A DNA stretch of 64,000 nt from Roseinatronobacter monicus (GCF_006716865.1 NZ_VFPT01000001.1:1669001-1733000), one strand, 5' to 3'; shown: positions 10,183 through 21,189, counted from the stretch's first letter. The notes: generated by a model from the letters alone, not told the origin. Made by a program: numbers and translations.

Positions 10183-12201
10183 CTACTCTGCCGCCAAGGG
10201 CGCTTGCTGGCGCTGCTTCGCCATTGCAGACAATTCTGCCATCAGGCTGGACGCGCGTGCAATCGGGTTGGTCAGGTAGAAATCTGTCACCACATTGCGG
10301 AAATCAGCCTTGCCAAGAGGGGCGGCGGCAAGCGGCACCCATGTATTTTCAGGCACGATGTCGATATCGCCCAGATGCGGATATGCCGCTGTCAGGTGCT
10401 TGCGCAGCGCCGTCACATTATCGAAAGGCAGTGTCGCGCCCATTTCGCCAGAGAGTGCGCGCAAAATGGCCCAGTTTTCCTTCGCCTCGCCCGGCGCAAA
10501 CCCGGCGCGCAATGCCAGTTGCGGGCGACCCTCGGTGTTGACGAAAATTCCGGGTTCTTCCGTATAGGCTGCGCCCGGCAGGATAATGTCGGCGCGGTGC
10601 GCGCCCCTGTCGCCGTGGCTGCCCTGATAAATCACGAATGCGCCCGGTGCGATGTCGATTTCATCTGCGCCCAGATTGTAAATCACCTCTGCGCCCTCGG
10701 TCGCAGAGGTGATTCCGCCCTCGGATGTGCAGCCGATATCCATTGCCCCGACGCGGGCAGCCGCTGTGTGCAGCACCAGCAGTTTGGCATTTGATTTCTC
10801 GCAGATCGCCTGAACTGTGGCCAATACGGCTGCGCCATCCGCCTCGATCAGCGCGCCCTGCCCGACGATCACAATGCAATTCTTGTCTTGCACCTGCGAC
10901 ATGTCGAGATCGGCCATATGTGCCAGCGCCGCGCGGTCGGTTCCCATATGCTCGTACTCATAGGTCAGATCAGCGGCAGCACCCACGAGGGTGACATCCG
11001 CCCCATTCAGCCACGCCTTGCGAATGCGCGCATTGAGCACAGGCGCTTCGCTGCGTGGATTGGTGCCCACGAGAAGTATTTTATCGGCAAAATCAATATC
11101 TTCAATCGCCGCCGTGCCGACATAGCCCGCGCGGTTGCCCGCAGGCAGTTTGGCACCATCGGTGCGGCATTCGACCACGCCGCCCTGCCCCTCGATCAGC
11201 AGTTTCAGCGCATAGGCCGCCTCGGTCGAGACAAGATCGCCCACAAGTCCGGTGACCTTCTTGCCCTTCATCGCAGCGCCCACAGCCGTCAACGCCTCGC
11301 CCCAGCTTGCAGGACGCAGCTTGCCGTTTTCGCGGATATAGGGCCGGTCAAGGCGCTGACGCTTCAACCCGTCCCAAACATAGCGCGACTTGTCCGACAG
11401 CCATTCTTCATTCACACCGTCATGGTTACGCGGCAGAATGCGCATGACTTCGCGGCCCTTGGTATCGACCCGGATGTTGGAACCAAGCGCGTCCATCACG
11501 TCAATTGTTTCATGCTTGGTCAATTCCCAAGGGCGCGCGGTAAAGCTGTAGGGCTTGGACACCAGCGCGCCGACAGGGCACAGATCCACGATATTGCCCA
11601 CCATTTCAGACTCGATCAGCGCACCCAGATAAGTGGTAATCTCGGCATCCTCGCCGCGTCCGGTTTGGCCCATAACCGTCTGGCCCGCCACTTCGGTGGT
11701 GAAGCGCACGCACCGTGTGCAGGAAATGCAGCGAGTCATATGCGTCTCGACCAAGGGGCCAAGTTGCAAATCCTCGACCGCGCGTTTGGGTTCGCGGAAG
11801 CGCGAGAAATCGACACCGTAAACCATCGCCTGATCCTGCAAATCGCACTCGCCGCCCTGATCGCAGATCGGGCAATCCAGCGGGTGGTTGATGAGCAGGA
11901 ATTCCATCACCCCTTCGCGAGCCTTCTTGACCATCGGCGAATTGGTTTTGATGACGGGCGGCGCGCCTTCGGGGCCGGGGCGCAGGTCTTTGACCTGCAT
12001 CGCACAGCTTGCCGCGGGCTTGGGTGGTCCGCCGACAACTTCGACCAGACACATGCGACAGTTGCCCGCAATGGACAGCCGCTCATGATAGCAAAAGCGC
12101 GGAATCTCGATACCCGCTTCTTCGCATGCCTGAATCAGTGTCATCTCTGGCGGTACTTCAACGTCCTTGCCGTCAATGATGATCTTACGCAACTTGGACA
12201 T
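10183..12201 (-). CDS. nuoG: NADH-quinone oxidoreductase subunit G
   Basis: This is the largest peripheral-arm subunit (672 aa), carrying several iron-sulfur clusters that conduct electrons from NuoF to the quinone site. The N-terminal 2Fe-2S ligands are C37, C48, C51 and C66. They are followed by the His-Cys cluster motif [14 protein letters not shown] and a 4Fe-4S pattern CISCTRC with the later CPVGAL segment. The C-terminal half is a molybdopterin-oxidoreductase-like fold that has lost the cofactor. Its length matches other alphaproteobacterial NuoG proteins. Confidence 0.96.
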   Translation of the reverse strand: MSKLRKIIIDGKDVEVPPEMTLIQACEEAGIEIPRFCYHERLSIAGNCRMCLVEVVGGPPKPAASCAMQVKDLRPGPEGAPPVIKTNSPMVKKAREGVMEFLLINHPLDCPICDQGGECDLQDQAMVYGVDFSRFREPKRAVEDLQLGPLVETHMTRCISCTRCVRFTTEVAGQTVMGQTGRGEDAEITTYLGALIESEMVGNIVDLCPVGALVSKPYSFTARPWELTKHETIDVMDALGSNIRVDTKGREVMRILPRNHDGVNEEWLSDKSRYVWDGLKRQRLDRPYIRENGKLRPASWGEALTAVGAAMKGKKVTGLVGDLVSTEAAYALKLLIEGQGGVVECRTDGAKLPAGNRAGYVGTAAIEDIDFADKILLVGTNPRSEAPVLNARIRKAWLNGADVTLVGAAADLTYEYEHMGTDRAALAHMADLDMSQVQDKNCIVIVGQGALIEADGAAVLATVQAICEKSNAKLLVLHTAAARVGAMDIGCTSEGGITSATEGAEVIYNLGADEIDIAPGAFVIYQGSHGDRGAHRADIILPGAAYTEEPGIFVNTEGRPQLALRAGFAPGEAKENWAILRALSGEMGATLPFDNVTALRKHLTAAYPHLGDIDIVPENTWVPLAAAPLGKADFRNVVTDFYLTNPIARASSLMAELSAMAKQRQQAPLAAE

Positions 12202-12203
12202 AT

Positions 12204-12629
12204 TTACCTCTCCCGCAACTGGCGGCCAAGCGCCGAGCGTTCGGCAATCTGGGCCTGCGCATAAGCACAGACCGCGGCTTCATTGGTCGGATCGACATCG
12301 GCACTTTGCAAATGCGCCTCGACAATACCTTTCAGGCGCGCCTGCTCTTGCTTGTCTTCGACAAAGGCTTCGATTTGTGCGCGACTGAACCCCAGATTTC
12401 TGGCCCTGTTATACAGCGACAAGAAATGACTTGTCCGCGCAAATCGGCCCGGCGGGCTGATCGCAGGGCAGGTATCGACAATGTGTTTTATCAGCGCAGC
12501 CGTAAACAGACCGTTATAGACAGCCGGCGTGGTGCGCAGGGTTTCATTAACCTGCGCCTGCGTGGTCGCAGCCACGGCAGAGCCGCTGCACAATATGGCA
12601 AGGCTGAAGGCAAGTAGATGACGTTTCAT
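12204..12629 (-). CDS. Secreted DUF5333-like protein in the nuo operon
   Basis: A 141-residue protein with a clear Sec signal peptide: MKRH, then a hydrophobic stretch ending SGSAVA, with cleavage probably after residue 21. The mature part is small and helical, with two cysteines (in DTCPAIS and AAVCAYAQ) that could form a disulfide. I recall a family annotated DUF5333 at this position in Rhodobacteraceae, but I cannot verify it here. It starts 4 bp after the DUF3291-type gene and ends 2 bp before nuoG, whose ribosome binding site lies in its last codons. Function unknown. Confidence 0.8.
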   Translation of the reverse strand: MKRHLLAFSLAILCSGSAVAATTQAQVNETLRTTPAVYNGLFTAALIKHIVDTCPAISPPGRFARTSHFLSLYNRARNLGFSRAQIEAFVEDKQEQARLKGIVEAHLQSADVDPTNEAAVCAYAQAQIAERSALGRQLRER

Positions 12630-12633
12630 GGTG

Positions 12634-13131
12634 TTACTCCGCTGCGACAGTGCAAGACTGCCGCTTCCAAAGGTTGGCCTCGGCCAGCCAGTCCCAGCCA
12701 AAGGCATGTTCACTGGCCCCATGCGCGCGCATATGTTCAAGCCGCGCAAGCCCTTCGTCCAAACTCGGGCGATGGGTCTGGGGCACAAACCACATGACAA
12801 AATGCTGATCCGCCATCACCTGAAACCACTCTGCCCGGCGGGCATAGAATTGCCGGTGCACTGTATTCCAGACAAAGGCTTCCAGCGCCGCAACATCGGT
12901 CCAGACAGTCAGATTGGCCACGAATTGCGGATCACCTGCAATGCAATTTTCGGTGTTGCCGCGGCCCGGTTCGCCCGAGCCTTCCATCATCCAGACAAAT
13001 CCGGGGCTGCGCTTGCCAATGCCGTTGACCAGATCCAGCGCGCCCATGAACTCGGCCACGCGCGGGTCATCGACCGGCGCTGCCAGCCGCCCGATATTGA
13101 GTTGCGCAAGATGATGGCCTGACTGCGACAT
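12634..13131 (-). CDS. DUF3291-type protein in the nuo operon
   Basis: A 165-residue soluble protein that resembles the DUF3291 family (ferredoxin-like alpha/beta barrel, monooxygenase-like): HHLAQLNIGRL at the start, GFVWMMEGSGE, LTVWTDVAALEAFVW, YARRAEWF. The ATG at 13131 lies 2 bp from the nuoF stop and uses GGAG from the last nuoF codons. Its own last 15 bases are identical to the last 15 of nuoF (GTCGCAGCGGAGTAA), giving the same VAAE ending. The biochemical role is unknown; location suggests a complex I-related or stress role. Confidence 0.82.
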   Translation of the reverse strand: MSQSGHHLAQLNIGRLAAPVDDPRVAEFMGALDLVNGIGKRSPGFVWMMEGSGEPGRGNTENCIAGDPQFVANLTVWTDVAALEAFVWNTVHRQFYARRAEWFQVMADQHFVMWFVPQTHRPSLDEGLARLEHMRAHGASEHAFGWDWLAEANLWKRQSCTVAAE

Positions 13132-13133
13132 GC

Positions 13134-14432
13134 TTACTCCGCTGCGACCTTGGACATGCGACCCGCCTTTTGTGCGGTAATCCGATCTTCGATCACATCT
13201 CGGAAATTGCGGATCAGACCTTGGATTGGCCAAGCGGCCGCATCCCCCAACGCACAGATTGTGTGACCTTCGACCTGCTTGGTCACGTCCCACAGCATGT
13301 CGATTTCCTCGATCTCGGCCTCGCCGCGCAGCAGGCGGTCCATGACGCGCATCATCCAGCCGGTGCCTTCGCGACACGGCGTGCACTGGCCGCAGCTTTC
13401 ATGCTTGTAGAATTTCGACAGCCGCCAGATGGCCTTGATGATGTCGGTCTGCTTGTCCATCACGATCACAGCCGCTGTCCCAAGGCCAGAGCCAAGCTCA
13501 TTGCGCAGGTAATCGAAATCCATCGTGGCATCGCGCATCTTTTCGCCGCGCACGCACGGCACTGAACTGCCACCGGGGATAACCGCCAGCAGATTGTCCC
13601 AGCCACCGCGAATGCCGCCACAATGCTTTTCGATCAATTCCTCGAAACTGATCGACATGGCCTCTTCCACCACGCAGGGGCGGTTCACATGGCCCGAGAT
13701 GGCGAACAACTTGGTACCGGCATTGTTGGGACGCCCAAAGCCCGCAAACCACGCGCCACCACGGCGCAGGATAGTGGGCACCACAGCAATCGATTCCACA
13801 TTGTTCACAGTTGTAGGGCACCCATACAGCCCCGCACCCGCCGGAAAGGGCGGCTTCATGCGCGGCATGCCCTTTTTGCCCTCAAGGCTTTCCAGCAAGG
13901 CCGTTTCCTCGCCGCAGATATAGGCGCCTGCACCGTGATGCAGGTAGATGTCGAAATCCCAGCCCGACCCGCTGGCATTGGGGCCGACAAGGCCAGCGTC
14001 ATAGGCTTCGTCAATCGCGTTTTGCAACGCTTCACGCTCGCGGATATATTCGCCGCGAATATAGATATAGCAGGCATGCGCCTGCATGGCGAAGCTGGCA
14101 ATCAGGCAGCCCTCGATCAGGGTGTGCGGATCATGGCGCATGATTTCGCGGTCTTTGCAGGTGCCCGGTTCGGACTCGTCTGCATTGACCACGAGATAAG
14201 AGGGGCGACCATCGCTTTCCTTGGGCATGAACGACCATTTGAGGCCAGTGGGAAAACCTGCACCCCCGCGCCCGCGCAAGCCCGATTGTTTCATCTCGTC
14301 GATGATCCAATCGCGGCCCTTTTCCAGCAATGCCTTGGTTCCATCCCAATGTCCGCGTGCCTGCGCGCCCTTGAGCGAGCGGTCATGCATCCCGTAGATA
14401 TTGGTAAAGATCCGGTCCTTGTCTTCAAGCAT
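13134..14432 (-). CDS. nuoF: NADH-quinone oxidoreductase subunit F
   Basis: This subunit binds NADH and FMN and is the electron entry point of complex I. The 432-residue protein shows the nucleotide-binding glycine loop [13 protein letters not shown] near residue 55, the FMN site [19 protein letters not shown], and the N3 4Fe-4S ligands C347, C350, C353 and C393. Its 3' end carries the ribosome binding site for the following DUF3291-type gene. Confidence 0.97.
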   Translation of the reverse strand: MLEDKDRIFTNIYGMHDRSLKGAQARGHWDGTKALLEKGRDWIIDEMKQSGLRGRGGAGFPTGLKWSFMPKESDGRPSYLVVNADESEPGTCKDREIMRHDPHTLIEGCLIASFAMQAHACYIYIRGEYIREREALQNAIDEAYDAGLVGPNASGSGWDFDIYLHHGAGAYICGEETALLESLEGKKGMPRMKPPFPAGAGLYGCPTTVNNVESIAVVPTILRRGGAWFAGFGRPNNAGTKLFAISGHVNRPCVVEEAMSISFEELIEKHCGGIRGGWDNLLAVIPGGSSVPCVRGEKMRDATMDFDYLRNELGSGLGTAAVIVMDKQTDIIKAIWRLSKFYKHESCGQCTPCREGTGWMMRVMDRLLRGEAEIEEIDMLWDVTKQVEGHTICALGDAAAWPIQGLIRNFRDVIEDRITAQKAGRMSKVAAE

Positions 14433-14453
14433 GTGCTTACCCTTATCTGCCGA

Positions 14454-14681
14454 CTATTTGTCGGCCTTGCCCTGTCGCCAGACGCGAAACGTTACAATCA
14501 ATGCCCAAACGAACGCCGCCAGCGCGGAAAAATCTATCAAGAACGCGTAGCGCGGGTCCCAGCCAAATTCGCGCCCCATCCAGCCCAGAACCACCCAAGC
14601 CACGATGGTCACAGCCATGACCAGCCCTGCAAGCCGCGCCTGCCGGGCCAGTGCCATTTCGCGGGACGAAGGTTTCGCCAT
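14454..14681 (-). CDS. Small two-helix membrane protein (DUF5337-like)
   Basis: A 75-residue protein between nuoE and nuoF. After a short basic N-terminus there are two hydrophobic segments, roughly residues 18-36 and 47-66, joined by a short acidic/aromatic loop, with a basic tail. This is the layout of the small membrane proteins annotated DUF5337 in Rhodobacteraceae complex I operons; the family name is from memory. An overlapping frame of similar length was rejected because it is Arg/Gly-rich. It may be a lineage-specific accessory or assembly factor; no function is shown. Confidence 0.82.
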   Translation of the reverse strand: MAKPSSREMALARQARLAGLVMAVTIVAWVVLGWMGREFGWDPRYAFLIDFSALAAFVWALIVTFRVWRQGKADK

Positions 14682-14703
14682 GCGCTCTCATCCTTATGCC
14701 CCG

Positions 14704-15837
14704 TCAGGAGCTTTGTGACTTATCAGCCTCACCGGCTGCGGCAAGATTGTTGGCCTGTTCTACCCAGCCATCCCGCGCAATCCGGCCCTTGAATTTCAGC
14801 CGTGCGTCCACCCACTCAATTTCAGCAGCACTCCAGCCAGCGATCTGCCAGTAATGCCAGACGCCAAGATCATTCAGCACGCCTTCGAGTTTCGGGCCAA
14901 CACCTTTGATCTTTTTCAGATCATCCGGTGTGCCGCGCGCGGTTTTCAGCATCTCGGGCGCAGTTTCTACCAGATCAGCCCCTTTGGCCACGGCTTCAGG
15001 CTTGGCGATTGTCTTGTCAGTGTCAGCTTGCTTGCTCACTCCGGTTGTGTCGACCGGCTTCTTGGCCGCCGGCTTTGGCTCGTTCTTTTTTGCGGTCGCG
15101 CTGTCGACGGGTTTTGGCTTGGTGGGTTTTGATGCTTTCGCAACCCAAGGCGTGATGAGCGGCACTTCAGTGCCATCAATCCGCTTCAACGTATCTCCAT
15201 GCGCGTCGGCCAGCGCGACAGAGCCGTTCATCGGCTCGCCGCTATAGTCGTGCAGGCTGGTCACACCACCAAGCGGTTCAGACGCAAAGCGCCCGTTCTG
15301 CGGCCCCGGTGTCGGCACTTTTCCTGCGGCCATGTCATCCAGAATCTTGGCAAAGCTTTCGGCAGTCAGATCTTCGTAATAATCCTTGCCGATCTGTGCC
15401 ATGGGCGCATTTGCACAGGCACCCAGACACTCCACCTCTTCCCAGCTGAACTTGCCATCGGACGAGAGCATATGTGCGCGCGGCGCGATCTTTTCCTTGC
15501 AGATCTCGACCAGCTTTTCAGCGCCACAAATCATGCAGGATGTCGTACCGCATACCTGAATATGCGCAACAGAACCAACGGGTTGCAGTTGGAACATGAA
15601 GTAGAACGTCGCCACTTCCAACGCCCGGATATACGCCATATCCAGCATCGAGGCGATATGCTCAATCGCGGGACGGGTCAGCCACCCTTCCTGTTCCTGC
15701 GCACGCCACAATAGCGGGATGATGGCCGAAGCTTGTCTGCCTTCAGGGTATTTTGTGATCTGCCCTTCGGCCCAAGCCTGATTGGCGGGCGTAAAGGCGA
15801 AGCTGTCGGGTTGGTTTGGGTGCAGGCGGCGCAGCAT
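14704..15837 (-). CDS. nuoE: NADH-quinone oxidoreductase subunit E with long C-terminal extension
   Basis: NuoE carries the off-pathway 2Fe-2S cluster N1a. Residues 1-170 are a standard NuoE thioredoxin-like domain with ligands C96, C101, C137 and C141. The protein is 377 residues long, about twice the size of E. coli NuoE. Residues 234-290 are a Lys/Pro/Ala-rich linker, and residues 305-326 form a helix-hairpin-helix-like segment ([19 protein letters not shown]) followed by an aromatic-rich end. This extension is typical of the Rhodobacter/Paracoccus lineage. The ATG shares one base pair with the stop region of nuoD. Confidence 0.94.
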   Translation of the reverse strand: MLRRLHPNQPDSFAFTPANQAWAEGQITKYPEGRQASAIIPLLWRAQEQEGWLTRPAIEHIASMLDMAYIRALEVATFYFMFQLQPVGSVAHIQVCGTTSCMICGAEKLVEICKEKIAPRAHMLSSDGKFSWEEVECLGACANAPMAQIGKDYYEDLTAESFAKILDDMAAGKVPTPGPQNGRFASEPLGGVTSLHDYSGEPMNGSVALADAHGDTLKRIDGTEVPLITPWVAKASKPTKPKPVDSATAKKNEPKPAAKKPVDTTGVSKQADTDKTIAKPEAVAKGADLVETAPEMLKTARGTPDDLKKIKGVGPKLEGVLNDLGVWHYWQIAGWSAAEIEWVDARLKFKGRIARDGWVEQANNLAAAGEADKSQSS

Positions 15838-17060
15838 TAGCGGTCAATCTCTCCGAACACGACATCCATTGTGCCGATAATGGCGGCCACATCGGCCAGT
15901 TGGTGCCCTTTGGCAATATAATCCATGCTTTGCAGGTGCAGGTAACCCGGCGCGCGAATTTTGGCGCGGTAGGGTCGGTTGGTGCCATCGGCCACCAGAT
16001 AGACGCCGAATTCGCCCTTAGGGGCCTCAACAGCGGCATATACTTCGCCTGCGGGCACATGGAAGCCCTCGGTATAGAGTTTGAAATGATGGATCAGCGC
16101 TTCCATCGAGGTTTTCATCTCGGCGCGCGACGGCGGCGTGACTTTGCCGCGTGCCAACACATCGCCCTGCCCTTCAGGTTCGCGCAACTTGGCGATGGCC
16201 TGCAACATGATCTTGGTCGACTCGCGCATCTCGGCCATGCGGCACAGATAGCGGTCGTAGCAATCGCCATTCTTGCCGACGGGAATCTTGAACTCGAATT
16301 CATCATAGCATTCATAGGGTTGCGCACGCCGCAAATCCCAGGCGAGGCCGGAGCCGCGCACCATGACACCCGAATAGCCCCAATCAAGGATATCCTGTTC
16401 GCTAACCACACCGATATCCGCGTTGCGCTGCTTGAAGATGCGGTTCTCGGTCAGCAGCCCGTCGATATCATCCAACAGCTTGGGGAACTCATGCGCCCAT
16501 GCCTCGATATCGTCGAGCAGCGCGGGTGGTAGGTCTTGGTGCACGCCACCGGGCCGGAAATAGGCCGCATGCAGACGCGCGCCGCAGGCCCGCTCGTAGA
16601 ATATCATCAGCTTTTCACGCTCTTCAAACCCCCAGAGCGGCGGCGTCAGCGCCCCCACATCCATGGCCTGCGTCGTGACATTCAGCAAATGGCTGAGGAT
16701 GCGCCCGATTTCGGAATACAAAACCCGGATCAGTGACGCACGGCGCGGCACTTCAACGCCGGTCAGCCGTTCAATCGCCAGACACCAGGCATGTTCCTGA
16801 TTCATCGGGGCAACATAGTCCAGACGGTCAAAATACGGCAGGTTTTGCAGGTATGTCCGGCTTTCCATCAGCTTTTCGGTGCCGCGATGCAGCAGCCCGA
16901 TATGCGGATCGCAGCGCTCCACAATCTCGCCATCCAGCTCCAACACCAGCCGCAGCACACCATGCGCCGCCGGGTGTTGCGGGCCGAAATTGATGTTAAA
17001 ATTGCGAATCTTCTGCTCGCCCGTCAGCGTGTCATCAAACCCTTTGGCGCCGTCCATCAT
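15837..17060 (-). CDS. nuoD: NADH-quinone oxidoreductase subunit D
   Basis: This 49-kDa-type subunit forms the quinone-binding pocket with NuoB. The 407-residue protein contains [14 protein letters not shown] (quinone-interacting His) and [17 protein letters not shown] near the N-terminus, and ends [10 protein letters not shown] as usual for the family. It is separate from NuoC here, unlike the fused NuoCD of E. coli. The ATG overlaps the nuoC stop as ATGA. Confidence 0.97.
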   Translation of the reverse strand: MMDGAKGFDDTLTGEQKIRNFNINFGPQHPAAHGVLRLVLELDGEIVERCDPHIGLLHRGTEKLMESRTYLQNLPYFDRLDYVAPMNQEHAWCLAIERLTGVEVPRRASLIRVLYSEIGRILSHLLNVTTQAMDVGALTPPLWGFEEREKLMIFYERACGARLHAAYFRPGGVHQDLPPALLDDIEAWAHEFPKLLDDIDGLLTENRIFKQRNADIGVVSEQDILDWGYSGVMVRGSGLAWDLRRAQPYECYDEFEFKIPVGKNGDCYDRYLCRMAEMRESTKIMLQAIAKLREPEGQGDVLARGKVTPPSRAEMKTSMEALIHHFKLYTEGFHVPAGEVYAAVEAPKGEFGVYLVADGTNRPYRAKIRAPGYLHLQSMDYIAKGHQLADVAAIIGTMDVVFGEIDR

Positions 17061-17665
17061 TTTGCAGCTTCCTTCTTCTCATCACCCGGAAGGATATACT
17101 CTGCCCCTTCCCATGGTGACATGAAATCGAACTGGCGGTATTCCTGCACCAGATGAACCGGCTCATAGACCACACGTTTGAGCGCATCATCATAGCGCAC
17201 TTCGGTATAGCCCGTTGTCGGGAAATCCTTGCGCAGCGGATGGCCGCGAAAGCCGTAATCTGTCAGCAGGCGGCGCAAATCGGGATGGCCGGAAAACAGG
17301 ATGCCGAACATGTCGAAAACTTCACGCTCGAACCAATTTGCCGATGGGTGAATAGCTGTCAGTGAGGGGGCAATATCATCCTCGGCCACAGCAACTTTCA
17401 CACGGATGCGGTGGTTCAGATACATCGACAGGAAGTGATAGACCAAATCGAACCGCTTGCGCCGCCCCGGCCAGTCAATCGCCGTGATGTCCACCAGCGT
17501 CGAAAACTTCATGCTGTCATCATGCTGCAAATGCCGCACCAGCTTTATCAGGTGCGACAGCGTGGTGGTGATGGTCAATTCACCATGCGAGATTTCATGG
17601 CTGACCAGCGCCTCGCCCATACGCATTTCCAGCAAGGCGACCAATTCATTCAATGCATCAGACAT
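17057..17665 (-). CDS. nuoC: NADH-quinone oxidoreductase subunit C
   Basis: A 30-kDa-type peripheral subunit, 202 residues. Diagnostic segments are [14 protein letters not shown], the signature [20 protein letters not shown] and [20 protein letters not shown]. It starts 12 bp after nuoB, and its stop overlaps the nuoD start. Confidence 0.97.
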   Translation of the reverse strand: MSDALNELVALLEMRMGEALVSHEISHGELTITTTLSHLIKLVRHLQHDDSMKFSTLVDITAIDWPGRRKRFDLVYHFLSMYLNHRIRVKVAVAEDDIAPSLTAIHPSANWFEREVFDMFGILFSGHPDLRRLLTDYGFRGHPLRKDFPTTGYTEVRYDDALKRVVYEPVHLVQEYRQFDFMSPWEGAEYILPGDEKKEAAK

Positions 17666-17677
17666 TTTCGCGCCCCT

Positions 17678-18567
<890 letters not shown>

Positions 18568-18623
18568 CTTTGGCTCCTTTATCGCGCGGCGGACAGAAGC
18601 GCTTGCCGCGTGTTGGCACCCTT

Positions 18624-18652
18624 CATCTACTCCCGAAGACCGACAGGGTCAA
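18624..18652 (-). promoter_or_regulatory. Candidate nuo operon promoter
   Basis: On the minus strand TTGACC (18652-18647) and TAGATG (18629-18624) are separated by 17 bp, about 57 bp upstream of the nuoA start. The -35 box matches five of six consensus bases; the -10 box is weak (three of six). This is pattern matching only. Confidence 0.4.
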
Positions 18653-18689
18653 CTGAACTACAGCCAAACTTGCCGGAAAAACACTGTAC

Positions 18690-18719
18690 GGAATACTATT
18701 GTATACTAATAAATATTCC
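18690..18719. promoter_or_regulatory. AT-rich imperfect palindrome upstream of nuo
   Basis: GGAATA at 18690-18695 and TATTCC at 18714-18719 bracket an AT-rich core containing GTATAC. It stands out in GC-rich DNA and lies about 40 bp upstream of the candidate nuo -35 box. It could be an operator or an upstream activator site. The rest of 18568-18832 holds no gene that I can support. Confidence 0.4.
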
Positions 18720-18783
18720 TAAGAATGAATGATATCTTGGTCTTTGCGCACAATCTGGCATCCTGCGGTGGCAAGGCCTGCTT

Positions 18784-18805
18784 CAAAATGGCGCGTCCAA
18801 GCGCC
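18784..18805 (-). terminator. Candidate terminator after the leucine-degradation operon
   Basis: On the minus strand GGCGC, a six-base loop and GCGCC are followed by ATTTTG, 28-49 bp after the enoyl-CoA hydratase stop. The stem is short and the T-run has only four bases, so efficiency is doubtful. Confidence 0.35.
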
Positions 18806-18832
18806 TGCTCGGGATGTAGCGCTTACGCAAGG

Positions 18833-19615
18833 TCAGGTTGCCCAACCCGGTTTGCGCCGCTCGAAAAAGGCAGCGAGCCCTTCCTGCGCTTCCTCCCCTT
18901 CCCAGCAAGCCACCAGCTCCGAGATGGAATGCGCAACGGCGTCCTTGTCTGCGCCAGCCTCAAACCGTTGGGCCAGCCGTTTGGCACGCGCAACTGCGCC
19001 GGGCGCGCAGGCCAGATAGGGGGTGACTTCCGCTGCGACAGCTGCATCCAGCTCGTGCTGCGGGACCGCGCGCGCCAGCAACCCCAGTGCCACGGCTTCC
19101 TGTGCATCGAAAATCCGCGCCGACATGAACACGCGCCGGGCCTTTGCCGCGCCCATGCGCGCCAGCACATAGGGGCCAATCGTGGCCGGAATCAACCCAA
19201 GCCGCGTTTCGGTCAGCCCGAACGACACCCCTTCAACCCCGATAGCAACATCGCATACGGCCATCATTCCAACCCCGCCGCCAAAGGCCTGCCCCTGCAC
19301 CCGCCCGATCAGGGGTTTGGGCAACTGGTTCAGCGCGCCCAGCATGGCCGCCAACTTGCCTGCCTCGACTGCGCGCGTGGCGCTGTCGGCGCGCATCTGC
19401 TCTTGCATCCAGCCCAGATCGCCACCAGCACAAAAACTCTTGCCGCTGGCCCGCAACACCACGACCCTTACAGCGTCATCCTGCGCCAGCCGGGTGGCTG
19501 CGTCGGTCAGTTCGTCAATCATAGGGGAATTCAGCGCGTTGTGTTTCTCCGCGCGCTCAAGCGTCAGTTCGGCAACCCCGCGCGCATCTGTCTCGACTGT
19601 GATGGTCTGATACAT
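18833..19615 (-). CDS. liuC: Enoyl-CoA hydratase family, probable methylglutaconyl-CoA hydratase
   Basis: A crotonase-fold protein of 260 residues. In this operon it most likely hydrates 3-methylglutaconyl-CoA to HMG-CoA in leucine breakdown. The oxyanion-hole segments are KSFCAGGDLGWM near residue 65 and GQAFGGGVGMMAVCDVAIG near residue 110, with the family block GLTETRLGLIPATIGPYV. The ATG shares one base with the HMG-CoA lyase stop (TGATG). Substrate assignment comes from context, not sequence alone. Confidence 0.88.
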   Translation of the reverse strand: MYQTITVETDARGVAELTLERAEKHNALNSPMIDELTDAATRLAQDDAVRVVVLRASGKSFCAGGDLGWMQEQMRADSATRAVEAGKLAAMLGALNQLPKPLIGRVQGQAFGGGVGMMAVCDVAIGVEGVSFGLTETRLGLIPATIGPYVLARMGAAKARRVFMSARIFDAQEAVALGLLARAVPQHELDAAVAAEVTPYLACAPGAVARAKRLAQRFEAGADKDAVAHSISELVACWEGEEAQEGLAAFFERRKPGWAT

Positions 19616-20472
19616 CAGCTCTCTCCCTTGCATAGATCGCGCGCCATAGCGGCCGCCTGTGCCAGCACATCGCGGTCAAGTCCGGTCTGCCATCCCATAC
19701 CGGTCAGCCATTCATGCACCACTTCAGTTGCCACATTGCCCGAAGCACCGGGCGCATAAGGACATCCGCCCAACCCGCCAACCGCCGCATCAAATACCCG
19801 CAATCCGAACTCGAGCGAGGCTTCGATATTTGCCAGCGCCATCCCGCCTGTGTCGTGAAAATGCCCGGCGAGTTGCGCGGCAGGCACCTCTTGCAACACC
19901 ACACGCAACATCGCCGCCACGCTGTCCGGCGTGGCGCGGCCAATCGTGTCGCCAAGGCTGATCTCATAGCAGCCCATATCGCGCAAATCTGCCGCCAGCC
20001 GTGCCACCGCAGCCGGGGGCGTTGGCCCATCATAGGGGCATTCCGTCACGCAGGACACATATCCACGCACCGGGATGCCCGCCGCCGATGCTGCGGCCAT
20101 GACCGGAACAAACCGCTGCAAACTCTCTGCGACCGAGCAGTTCAGATTGGCCCGGCTGAACCCTTCCGAGGCCGAGGCAAAAATCGCCACCTCATCCGCG
20201 CGGGCCGCAAGTGCTGCGTCAAACCCTTTCTGATTGGGCGTCAGTGCCGCATAGCGCACCCCCGGCGCGCGCGCGATCTGGCGCAGCACTTCAGCAGAAT
20301 CGGCCATCTGTGGCACCCATCTGGGGCTGACGAAACTCGCCACTTCCAGACGCTTGAACCCTACACGGCTCAGACAATCCACCAGCGCCACCTTGTCGCC
20401 GGTCGGAATGAAGCGCTGCTCGTTTTGCAGACCGTCGCGCGGTCCGACCTCGAAGATCTCGACCCTGCTCAC
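19615..20472 (-). CDS. liuE: Hydroxymethylglutaryl-CoA lyase
   Basis: This enzyme cleaves HMG-CoA to acetoacetate and acetyl-CoA, the last step of leucine degradation. The 285-residue TIM-barrel protein shows EVGPRDGLQNE at the start, the metal ligands HFHDTGGMALAN and the catalytic loop GGLGGCPYAPGASGNVATE. The ATG overlaps the end of the upstream GST gene by four bases. Confidence 0.94.
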   Translation of the reverse strand: MSRVEIFEVGPRDGLQNEQRFIPTGDKVALVDCLSRVGFKRLEVASFVSPRWVPQMADSAEVLRQIARAPGVRYAALTPNQKGFDAALAARADEVAIFASASEGFSRANLNCSVAESLQRFVPVMAAASAAGIPVRGYVSCVTECPYDGPTPPAAVARLAADLRDMGCYEISLGDTIGRATPDSVAAMLRVVLQEVPAAQLAGHFHDTGGMALANIEASLEFGLRVFDAAVGGLGGCPYAPGASGNVATEVVHEWLTGMGWQTGLDRDVLAQAAAMARDLCKGES

Positions 20473-21110
20473 GCGCCCTCCTCCTGTGGTGGCGGATAGA
20501 AGGGCTGCGTATAGATTTCAGCGGGGCCATCCTGCTCAAGGGCGCGCGCAAACCCGGCGCGCGCCTGGCAGCGCTCCAGATAGGCGGCCGCGACGCGTGG
20601 CAACGCCCCAAAACGCTGCGCCAACAAAACGGCATATCCCAAGGCAATATCGGCCATGCTGAATTGGCCGGTGACAAAATCCGGCCCGACCGCGCGCAAT
20701 GCAAATTCCAGCCGCTTGGCTTCCAGCCGCATGACAGTCTCAGATCGCATCCAAGCCTCGCGCAGAACTATGTGATGCTGGGTCAGATTGGCCAGATGCG
20801 CGCCCAGTGTTTCCGCGTAATGCAGCCCTTGCAGGAACACAGCGCGCCCCGCCGCGCCCTCGGCCGGGCGCAGATGCACCCCGCGCGTCTCGGCCAGATA
20901 GAGCAAGATTGCGCCGCTTTCGCAAAGATACTGCCCGTCAATCTCGATCGCGGGCACCCGCCCGGCAGGCGCGCGCGCCAGATGGTCCGGCCCGCGCAAG
21001 GATTTGTCAAAGAAGGAACATCTGATGAGTTCATACTCAACGCCCAACTCCTCCAGGGCCCAAAGTACCCGGAACGACCGCGATTGACTGACATGCCACA
21101 ACCTGATCAT
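20469..21110 (-). CDS. Glutathione S-transferase family protein
   Basis: This is a 213-residue GST. The N-terminal thioredoxin-like domain has SQSRSFRVLWALEELGVEYE, the cis-proline region GRVPAIEIDGQYLCESGAI and the glutathione-contacting ES pair. The all-helical C-terminal domain has the N-capping motif FVTGQFSMADIALGYAV. It lies inside the leucine operon between the carboxylase alpha subunit and HMG-CoA lyase, overlapping the latter by four bases. It may protect against reactive enoyl-CoA species; that is inference. Confidence 0.87.
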   Translation of the reverse strand: MIRLWHVSQSRSFRVLWALEELGVEYELIRCSFFDKSLRGPDHLARAPAGRVPAIEIDGQYLCESGAILLYLAETRGVHLRPAEGAAGRAVFLQGLHYAETLGAHLANLTQHHIVLREAWMRSETVMRLEAKRLEFALRAVGPDFVTGQFSMADIALGYAVLLAQRFGALPRVAAAYLERCQARAGFARALEQDGPAEIYTQPFYPPPQEEGA

Positions 21111-21120
21111 CCACCTGCCT

Positions 21121-21142
21121 CATTTTCTTGCTGAAAATACTC
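21121..21142 (-). repeat. Dispersed repeat, copy 1
   Basis: On the minus strand this reads GAGTATTT, TCA, GCAAGAAAATG. It lies in the 79-bp gap between the carboxylase alpha gene and the GST gene. Flanking bases (AT before, AGGC after) match copy 5 at 45645-45666, defining a sub-type. Confidence 0.75.
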
Positions 21143-21189
21143 ATGTGCCCGATCACGGCTTGCGGCCGCGTGCGAGCAGATGCGCCCGC

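Noticed and set aside
10888..12264. Long plus-strand frame opposite nuoG
   Set aside because: Fully antisense to the conserved nuoG and without family features or a ribosome binding site.
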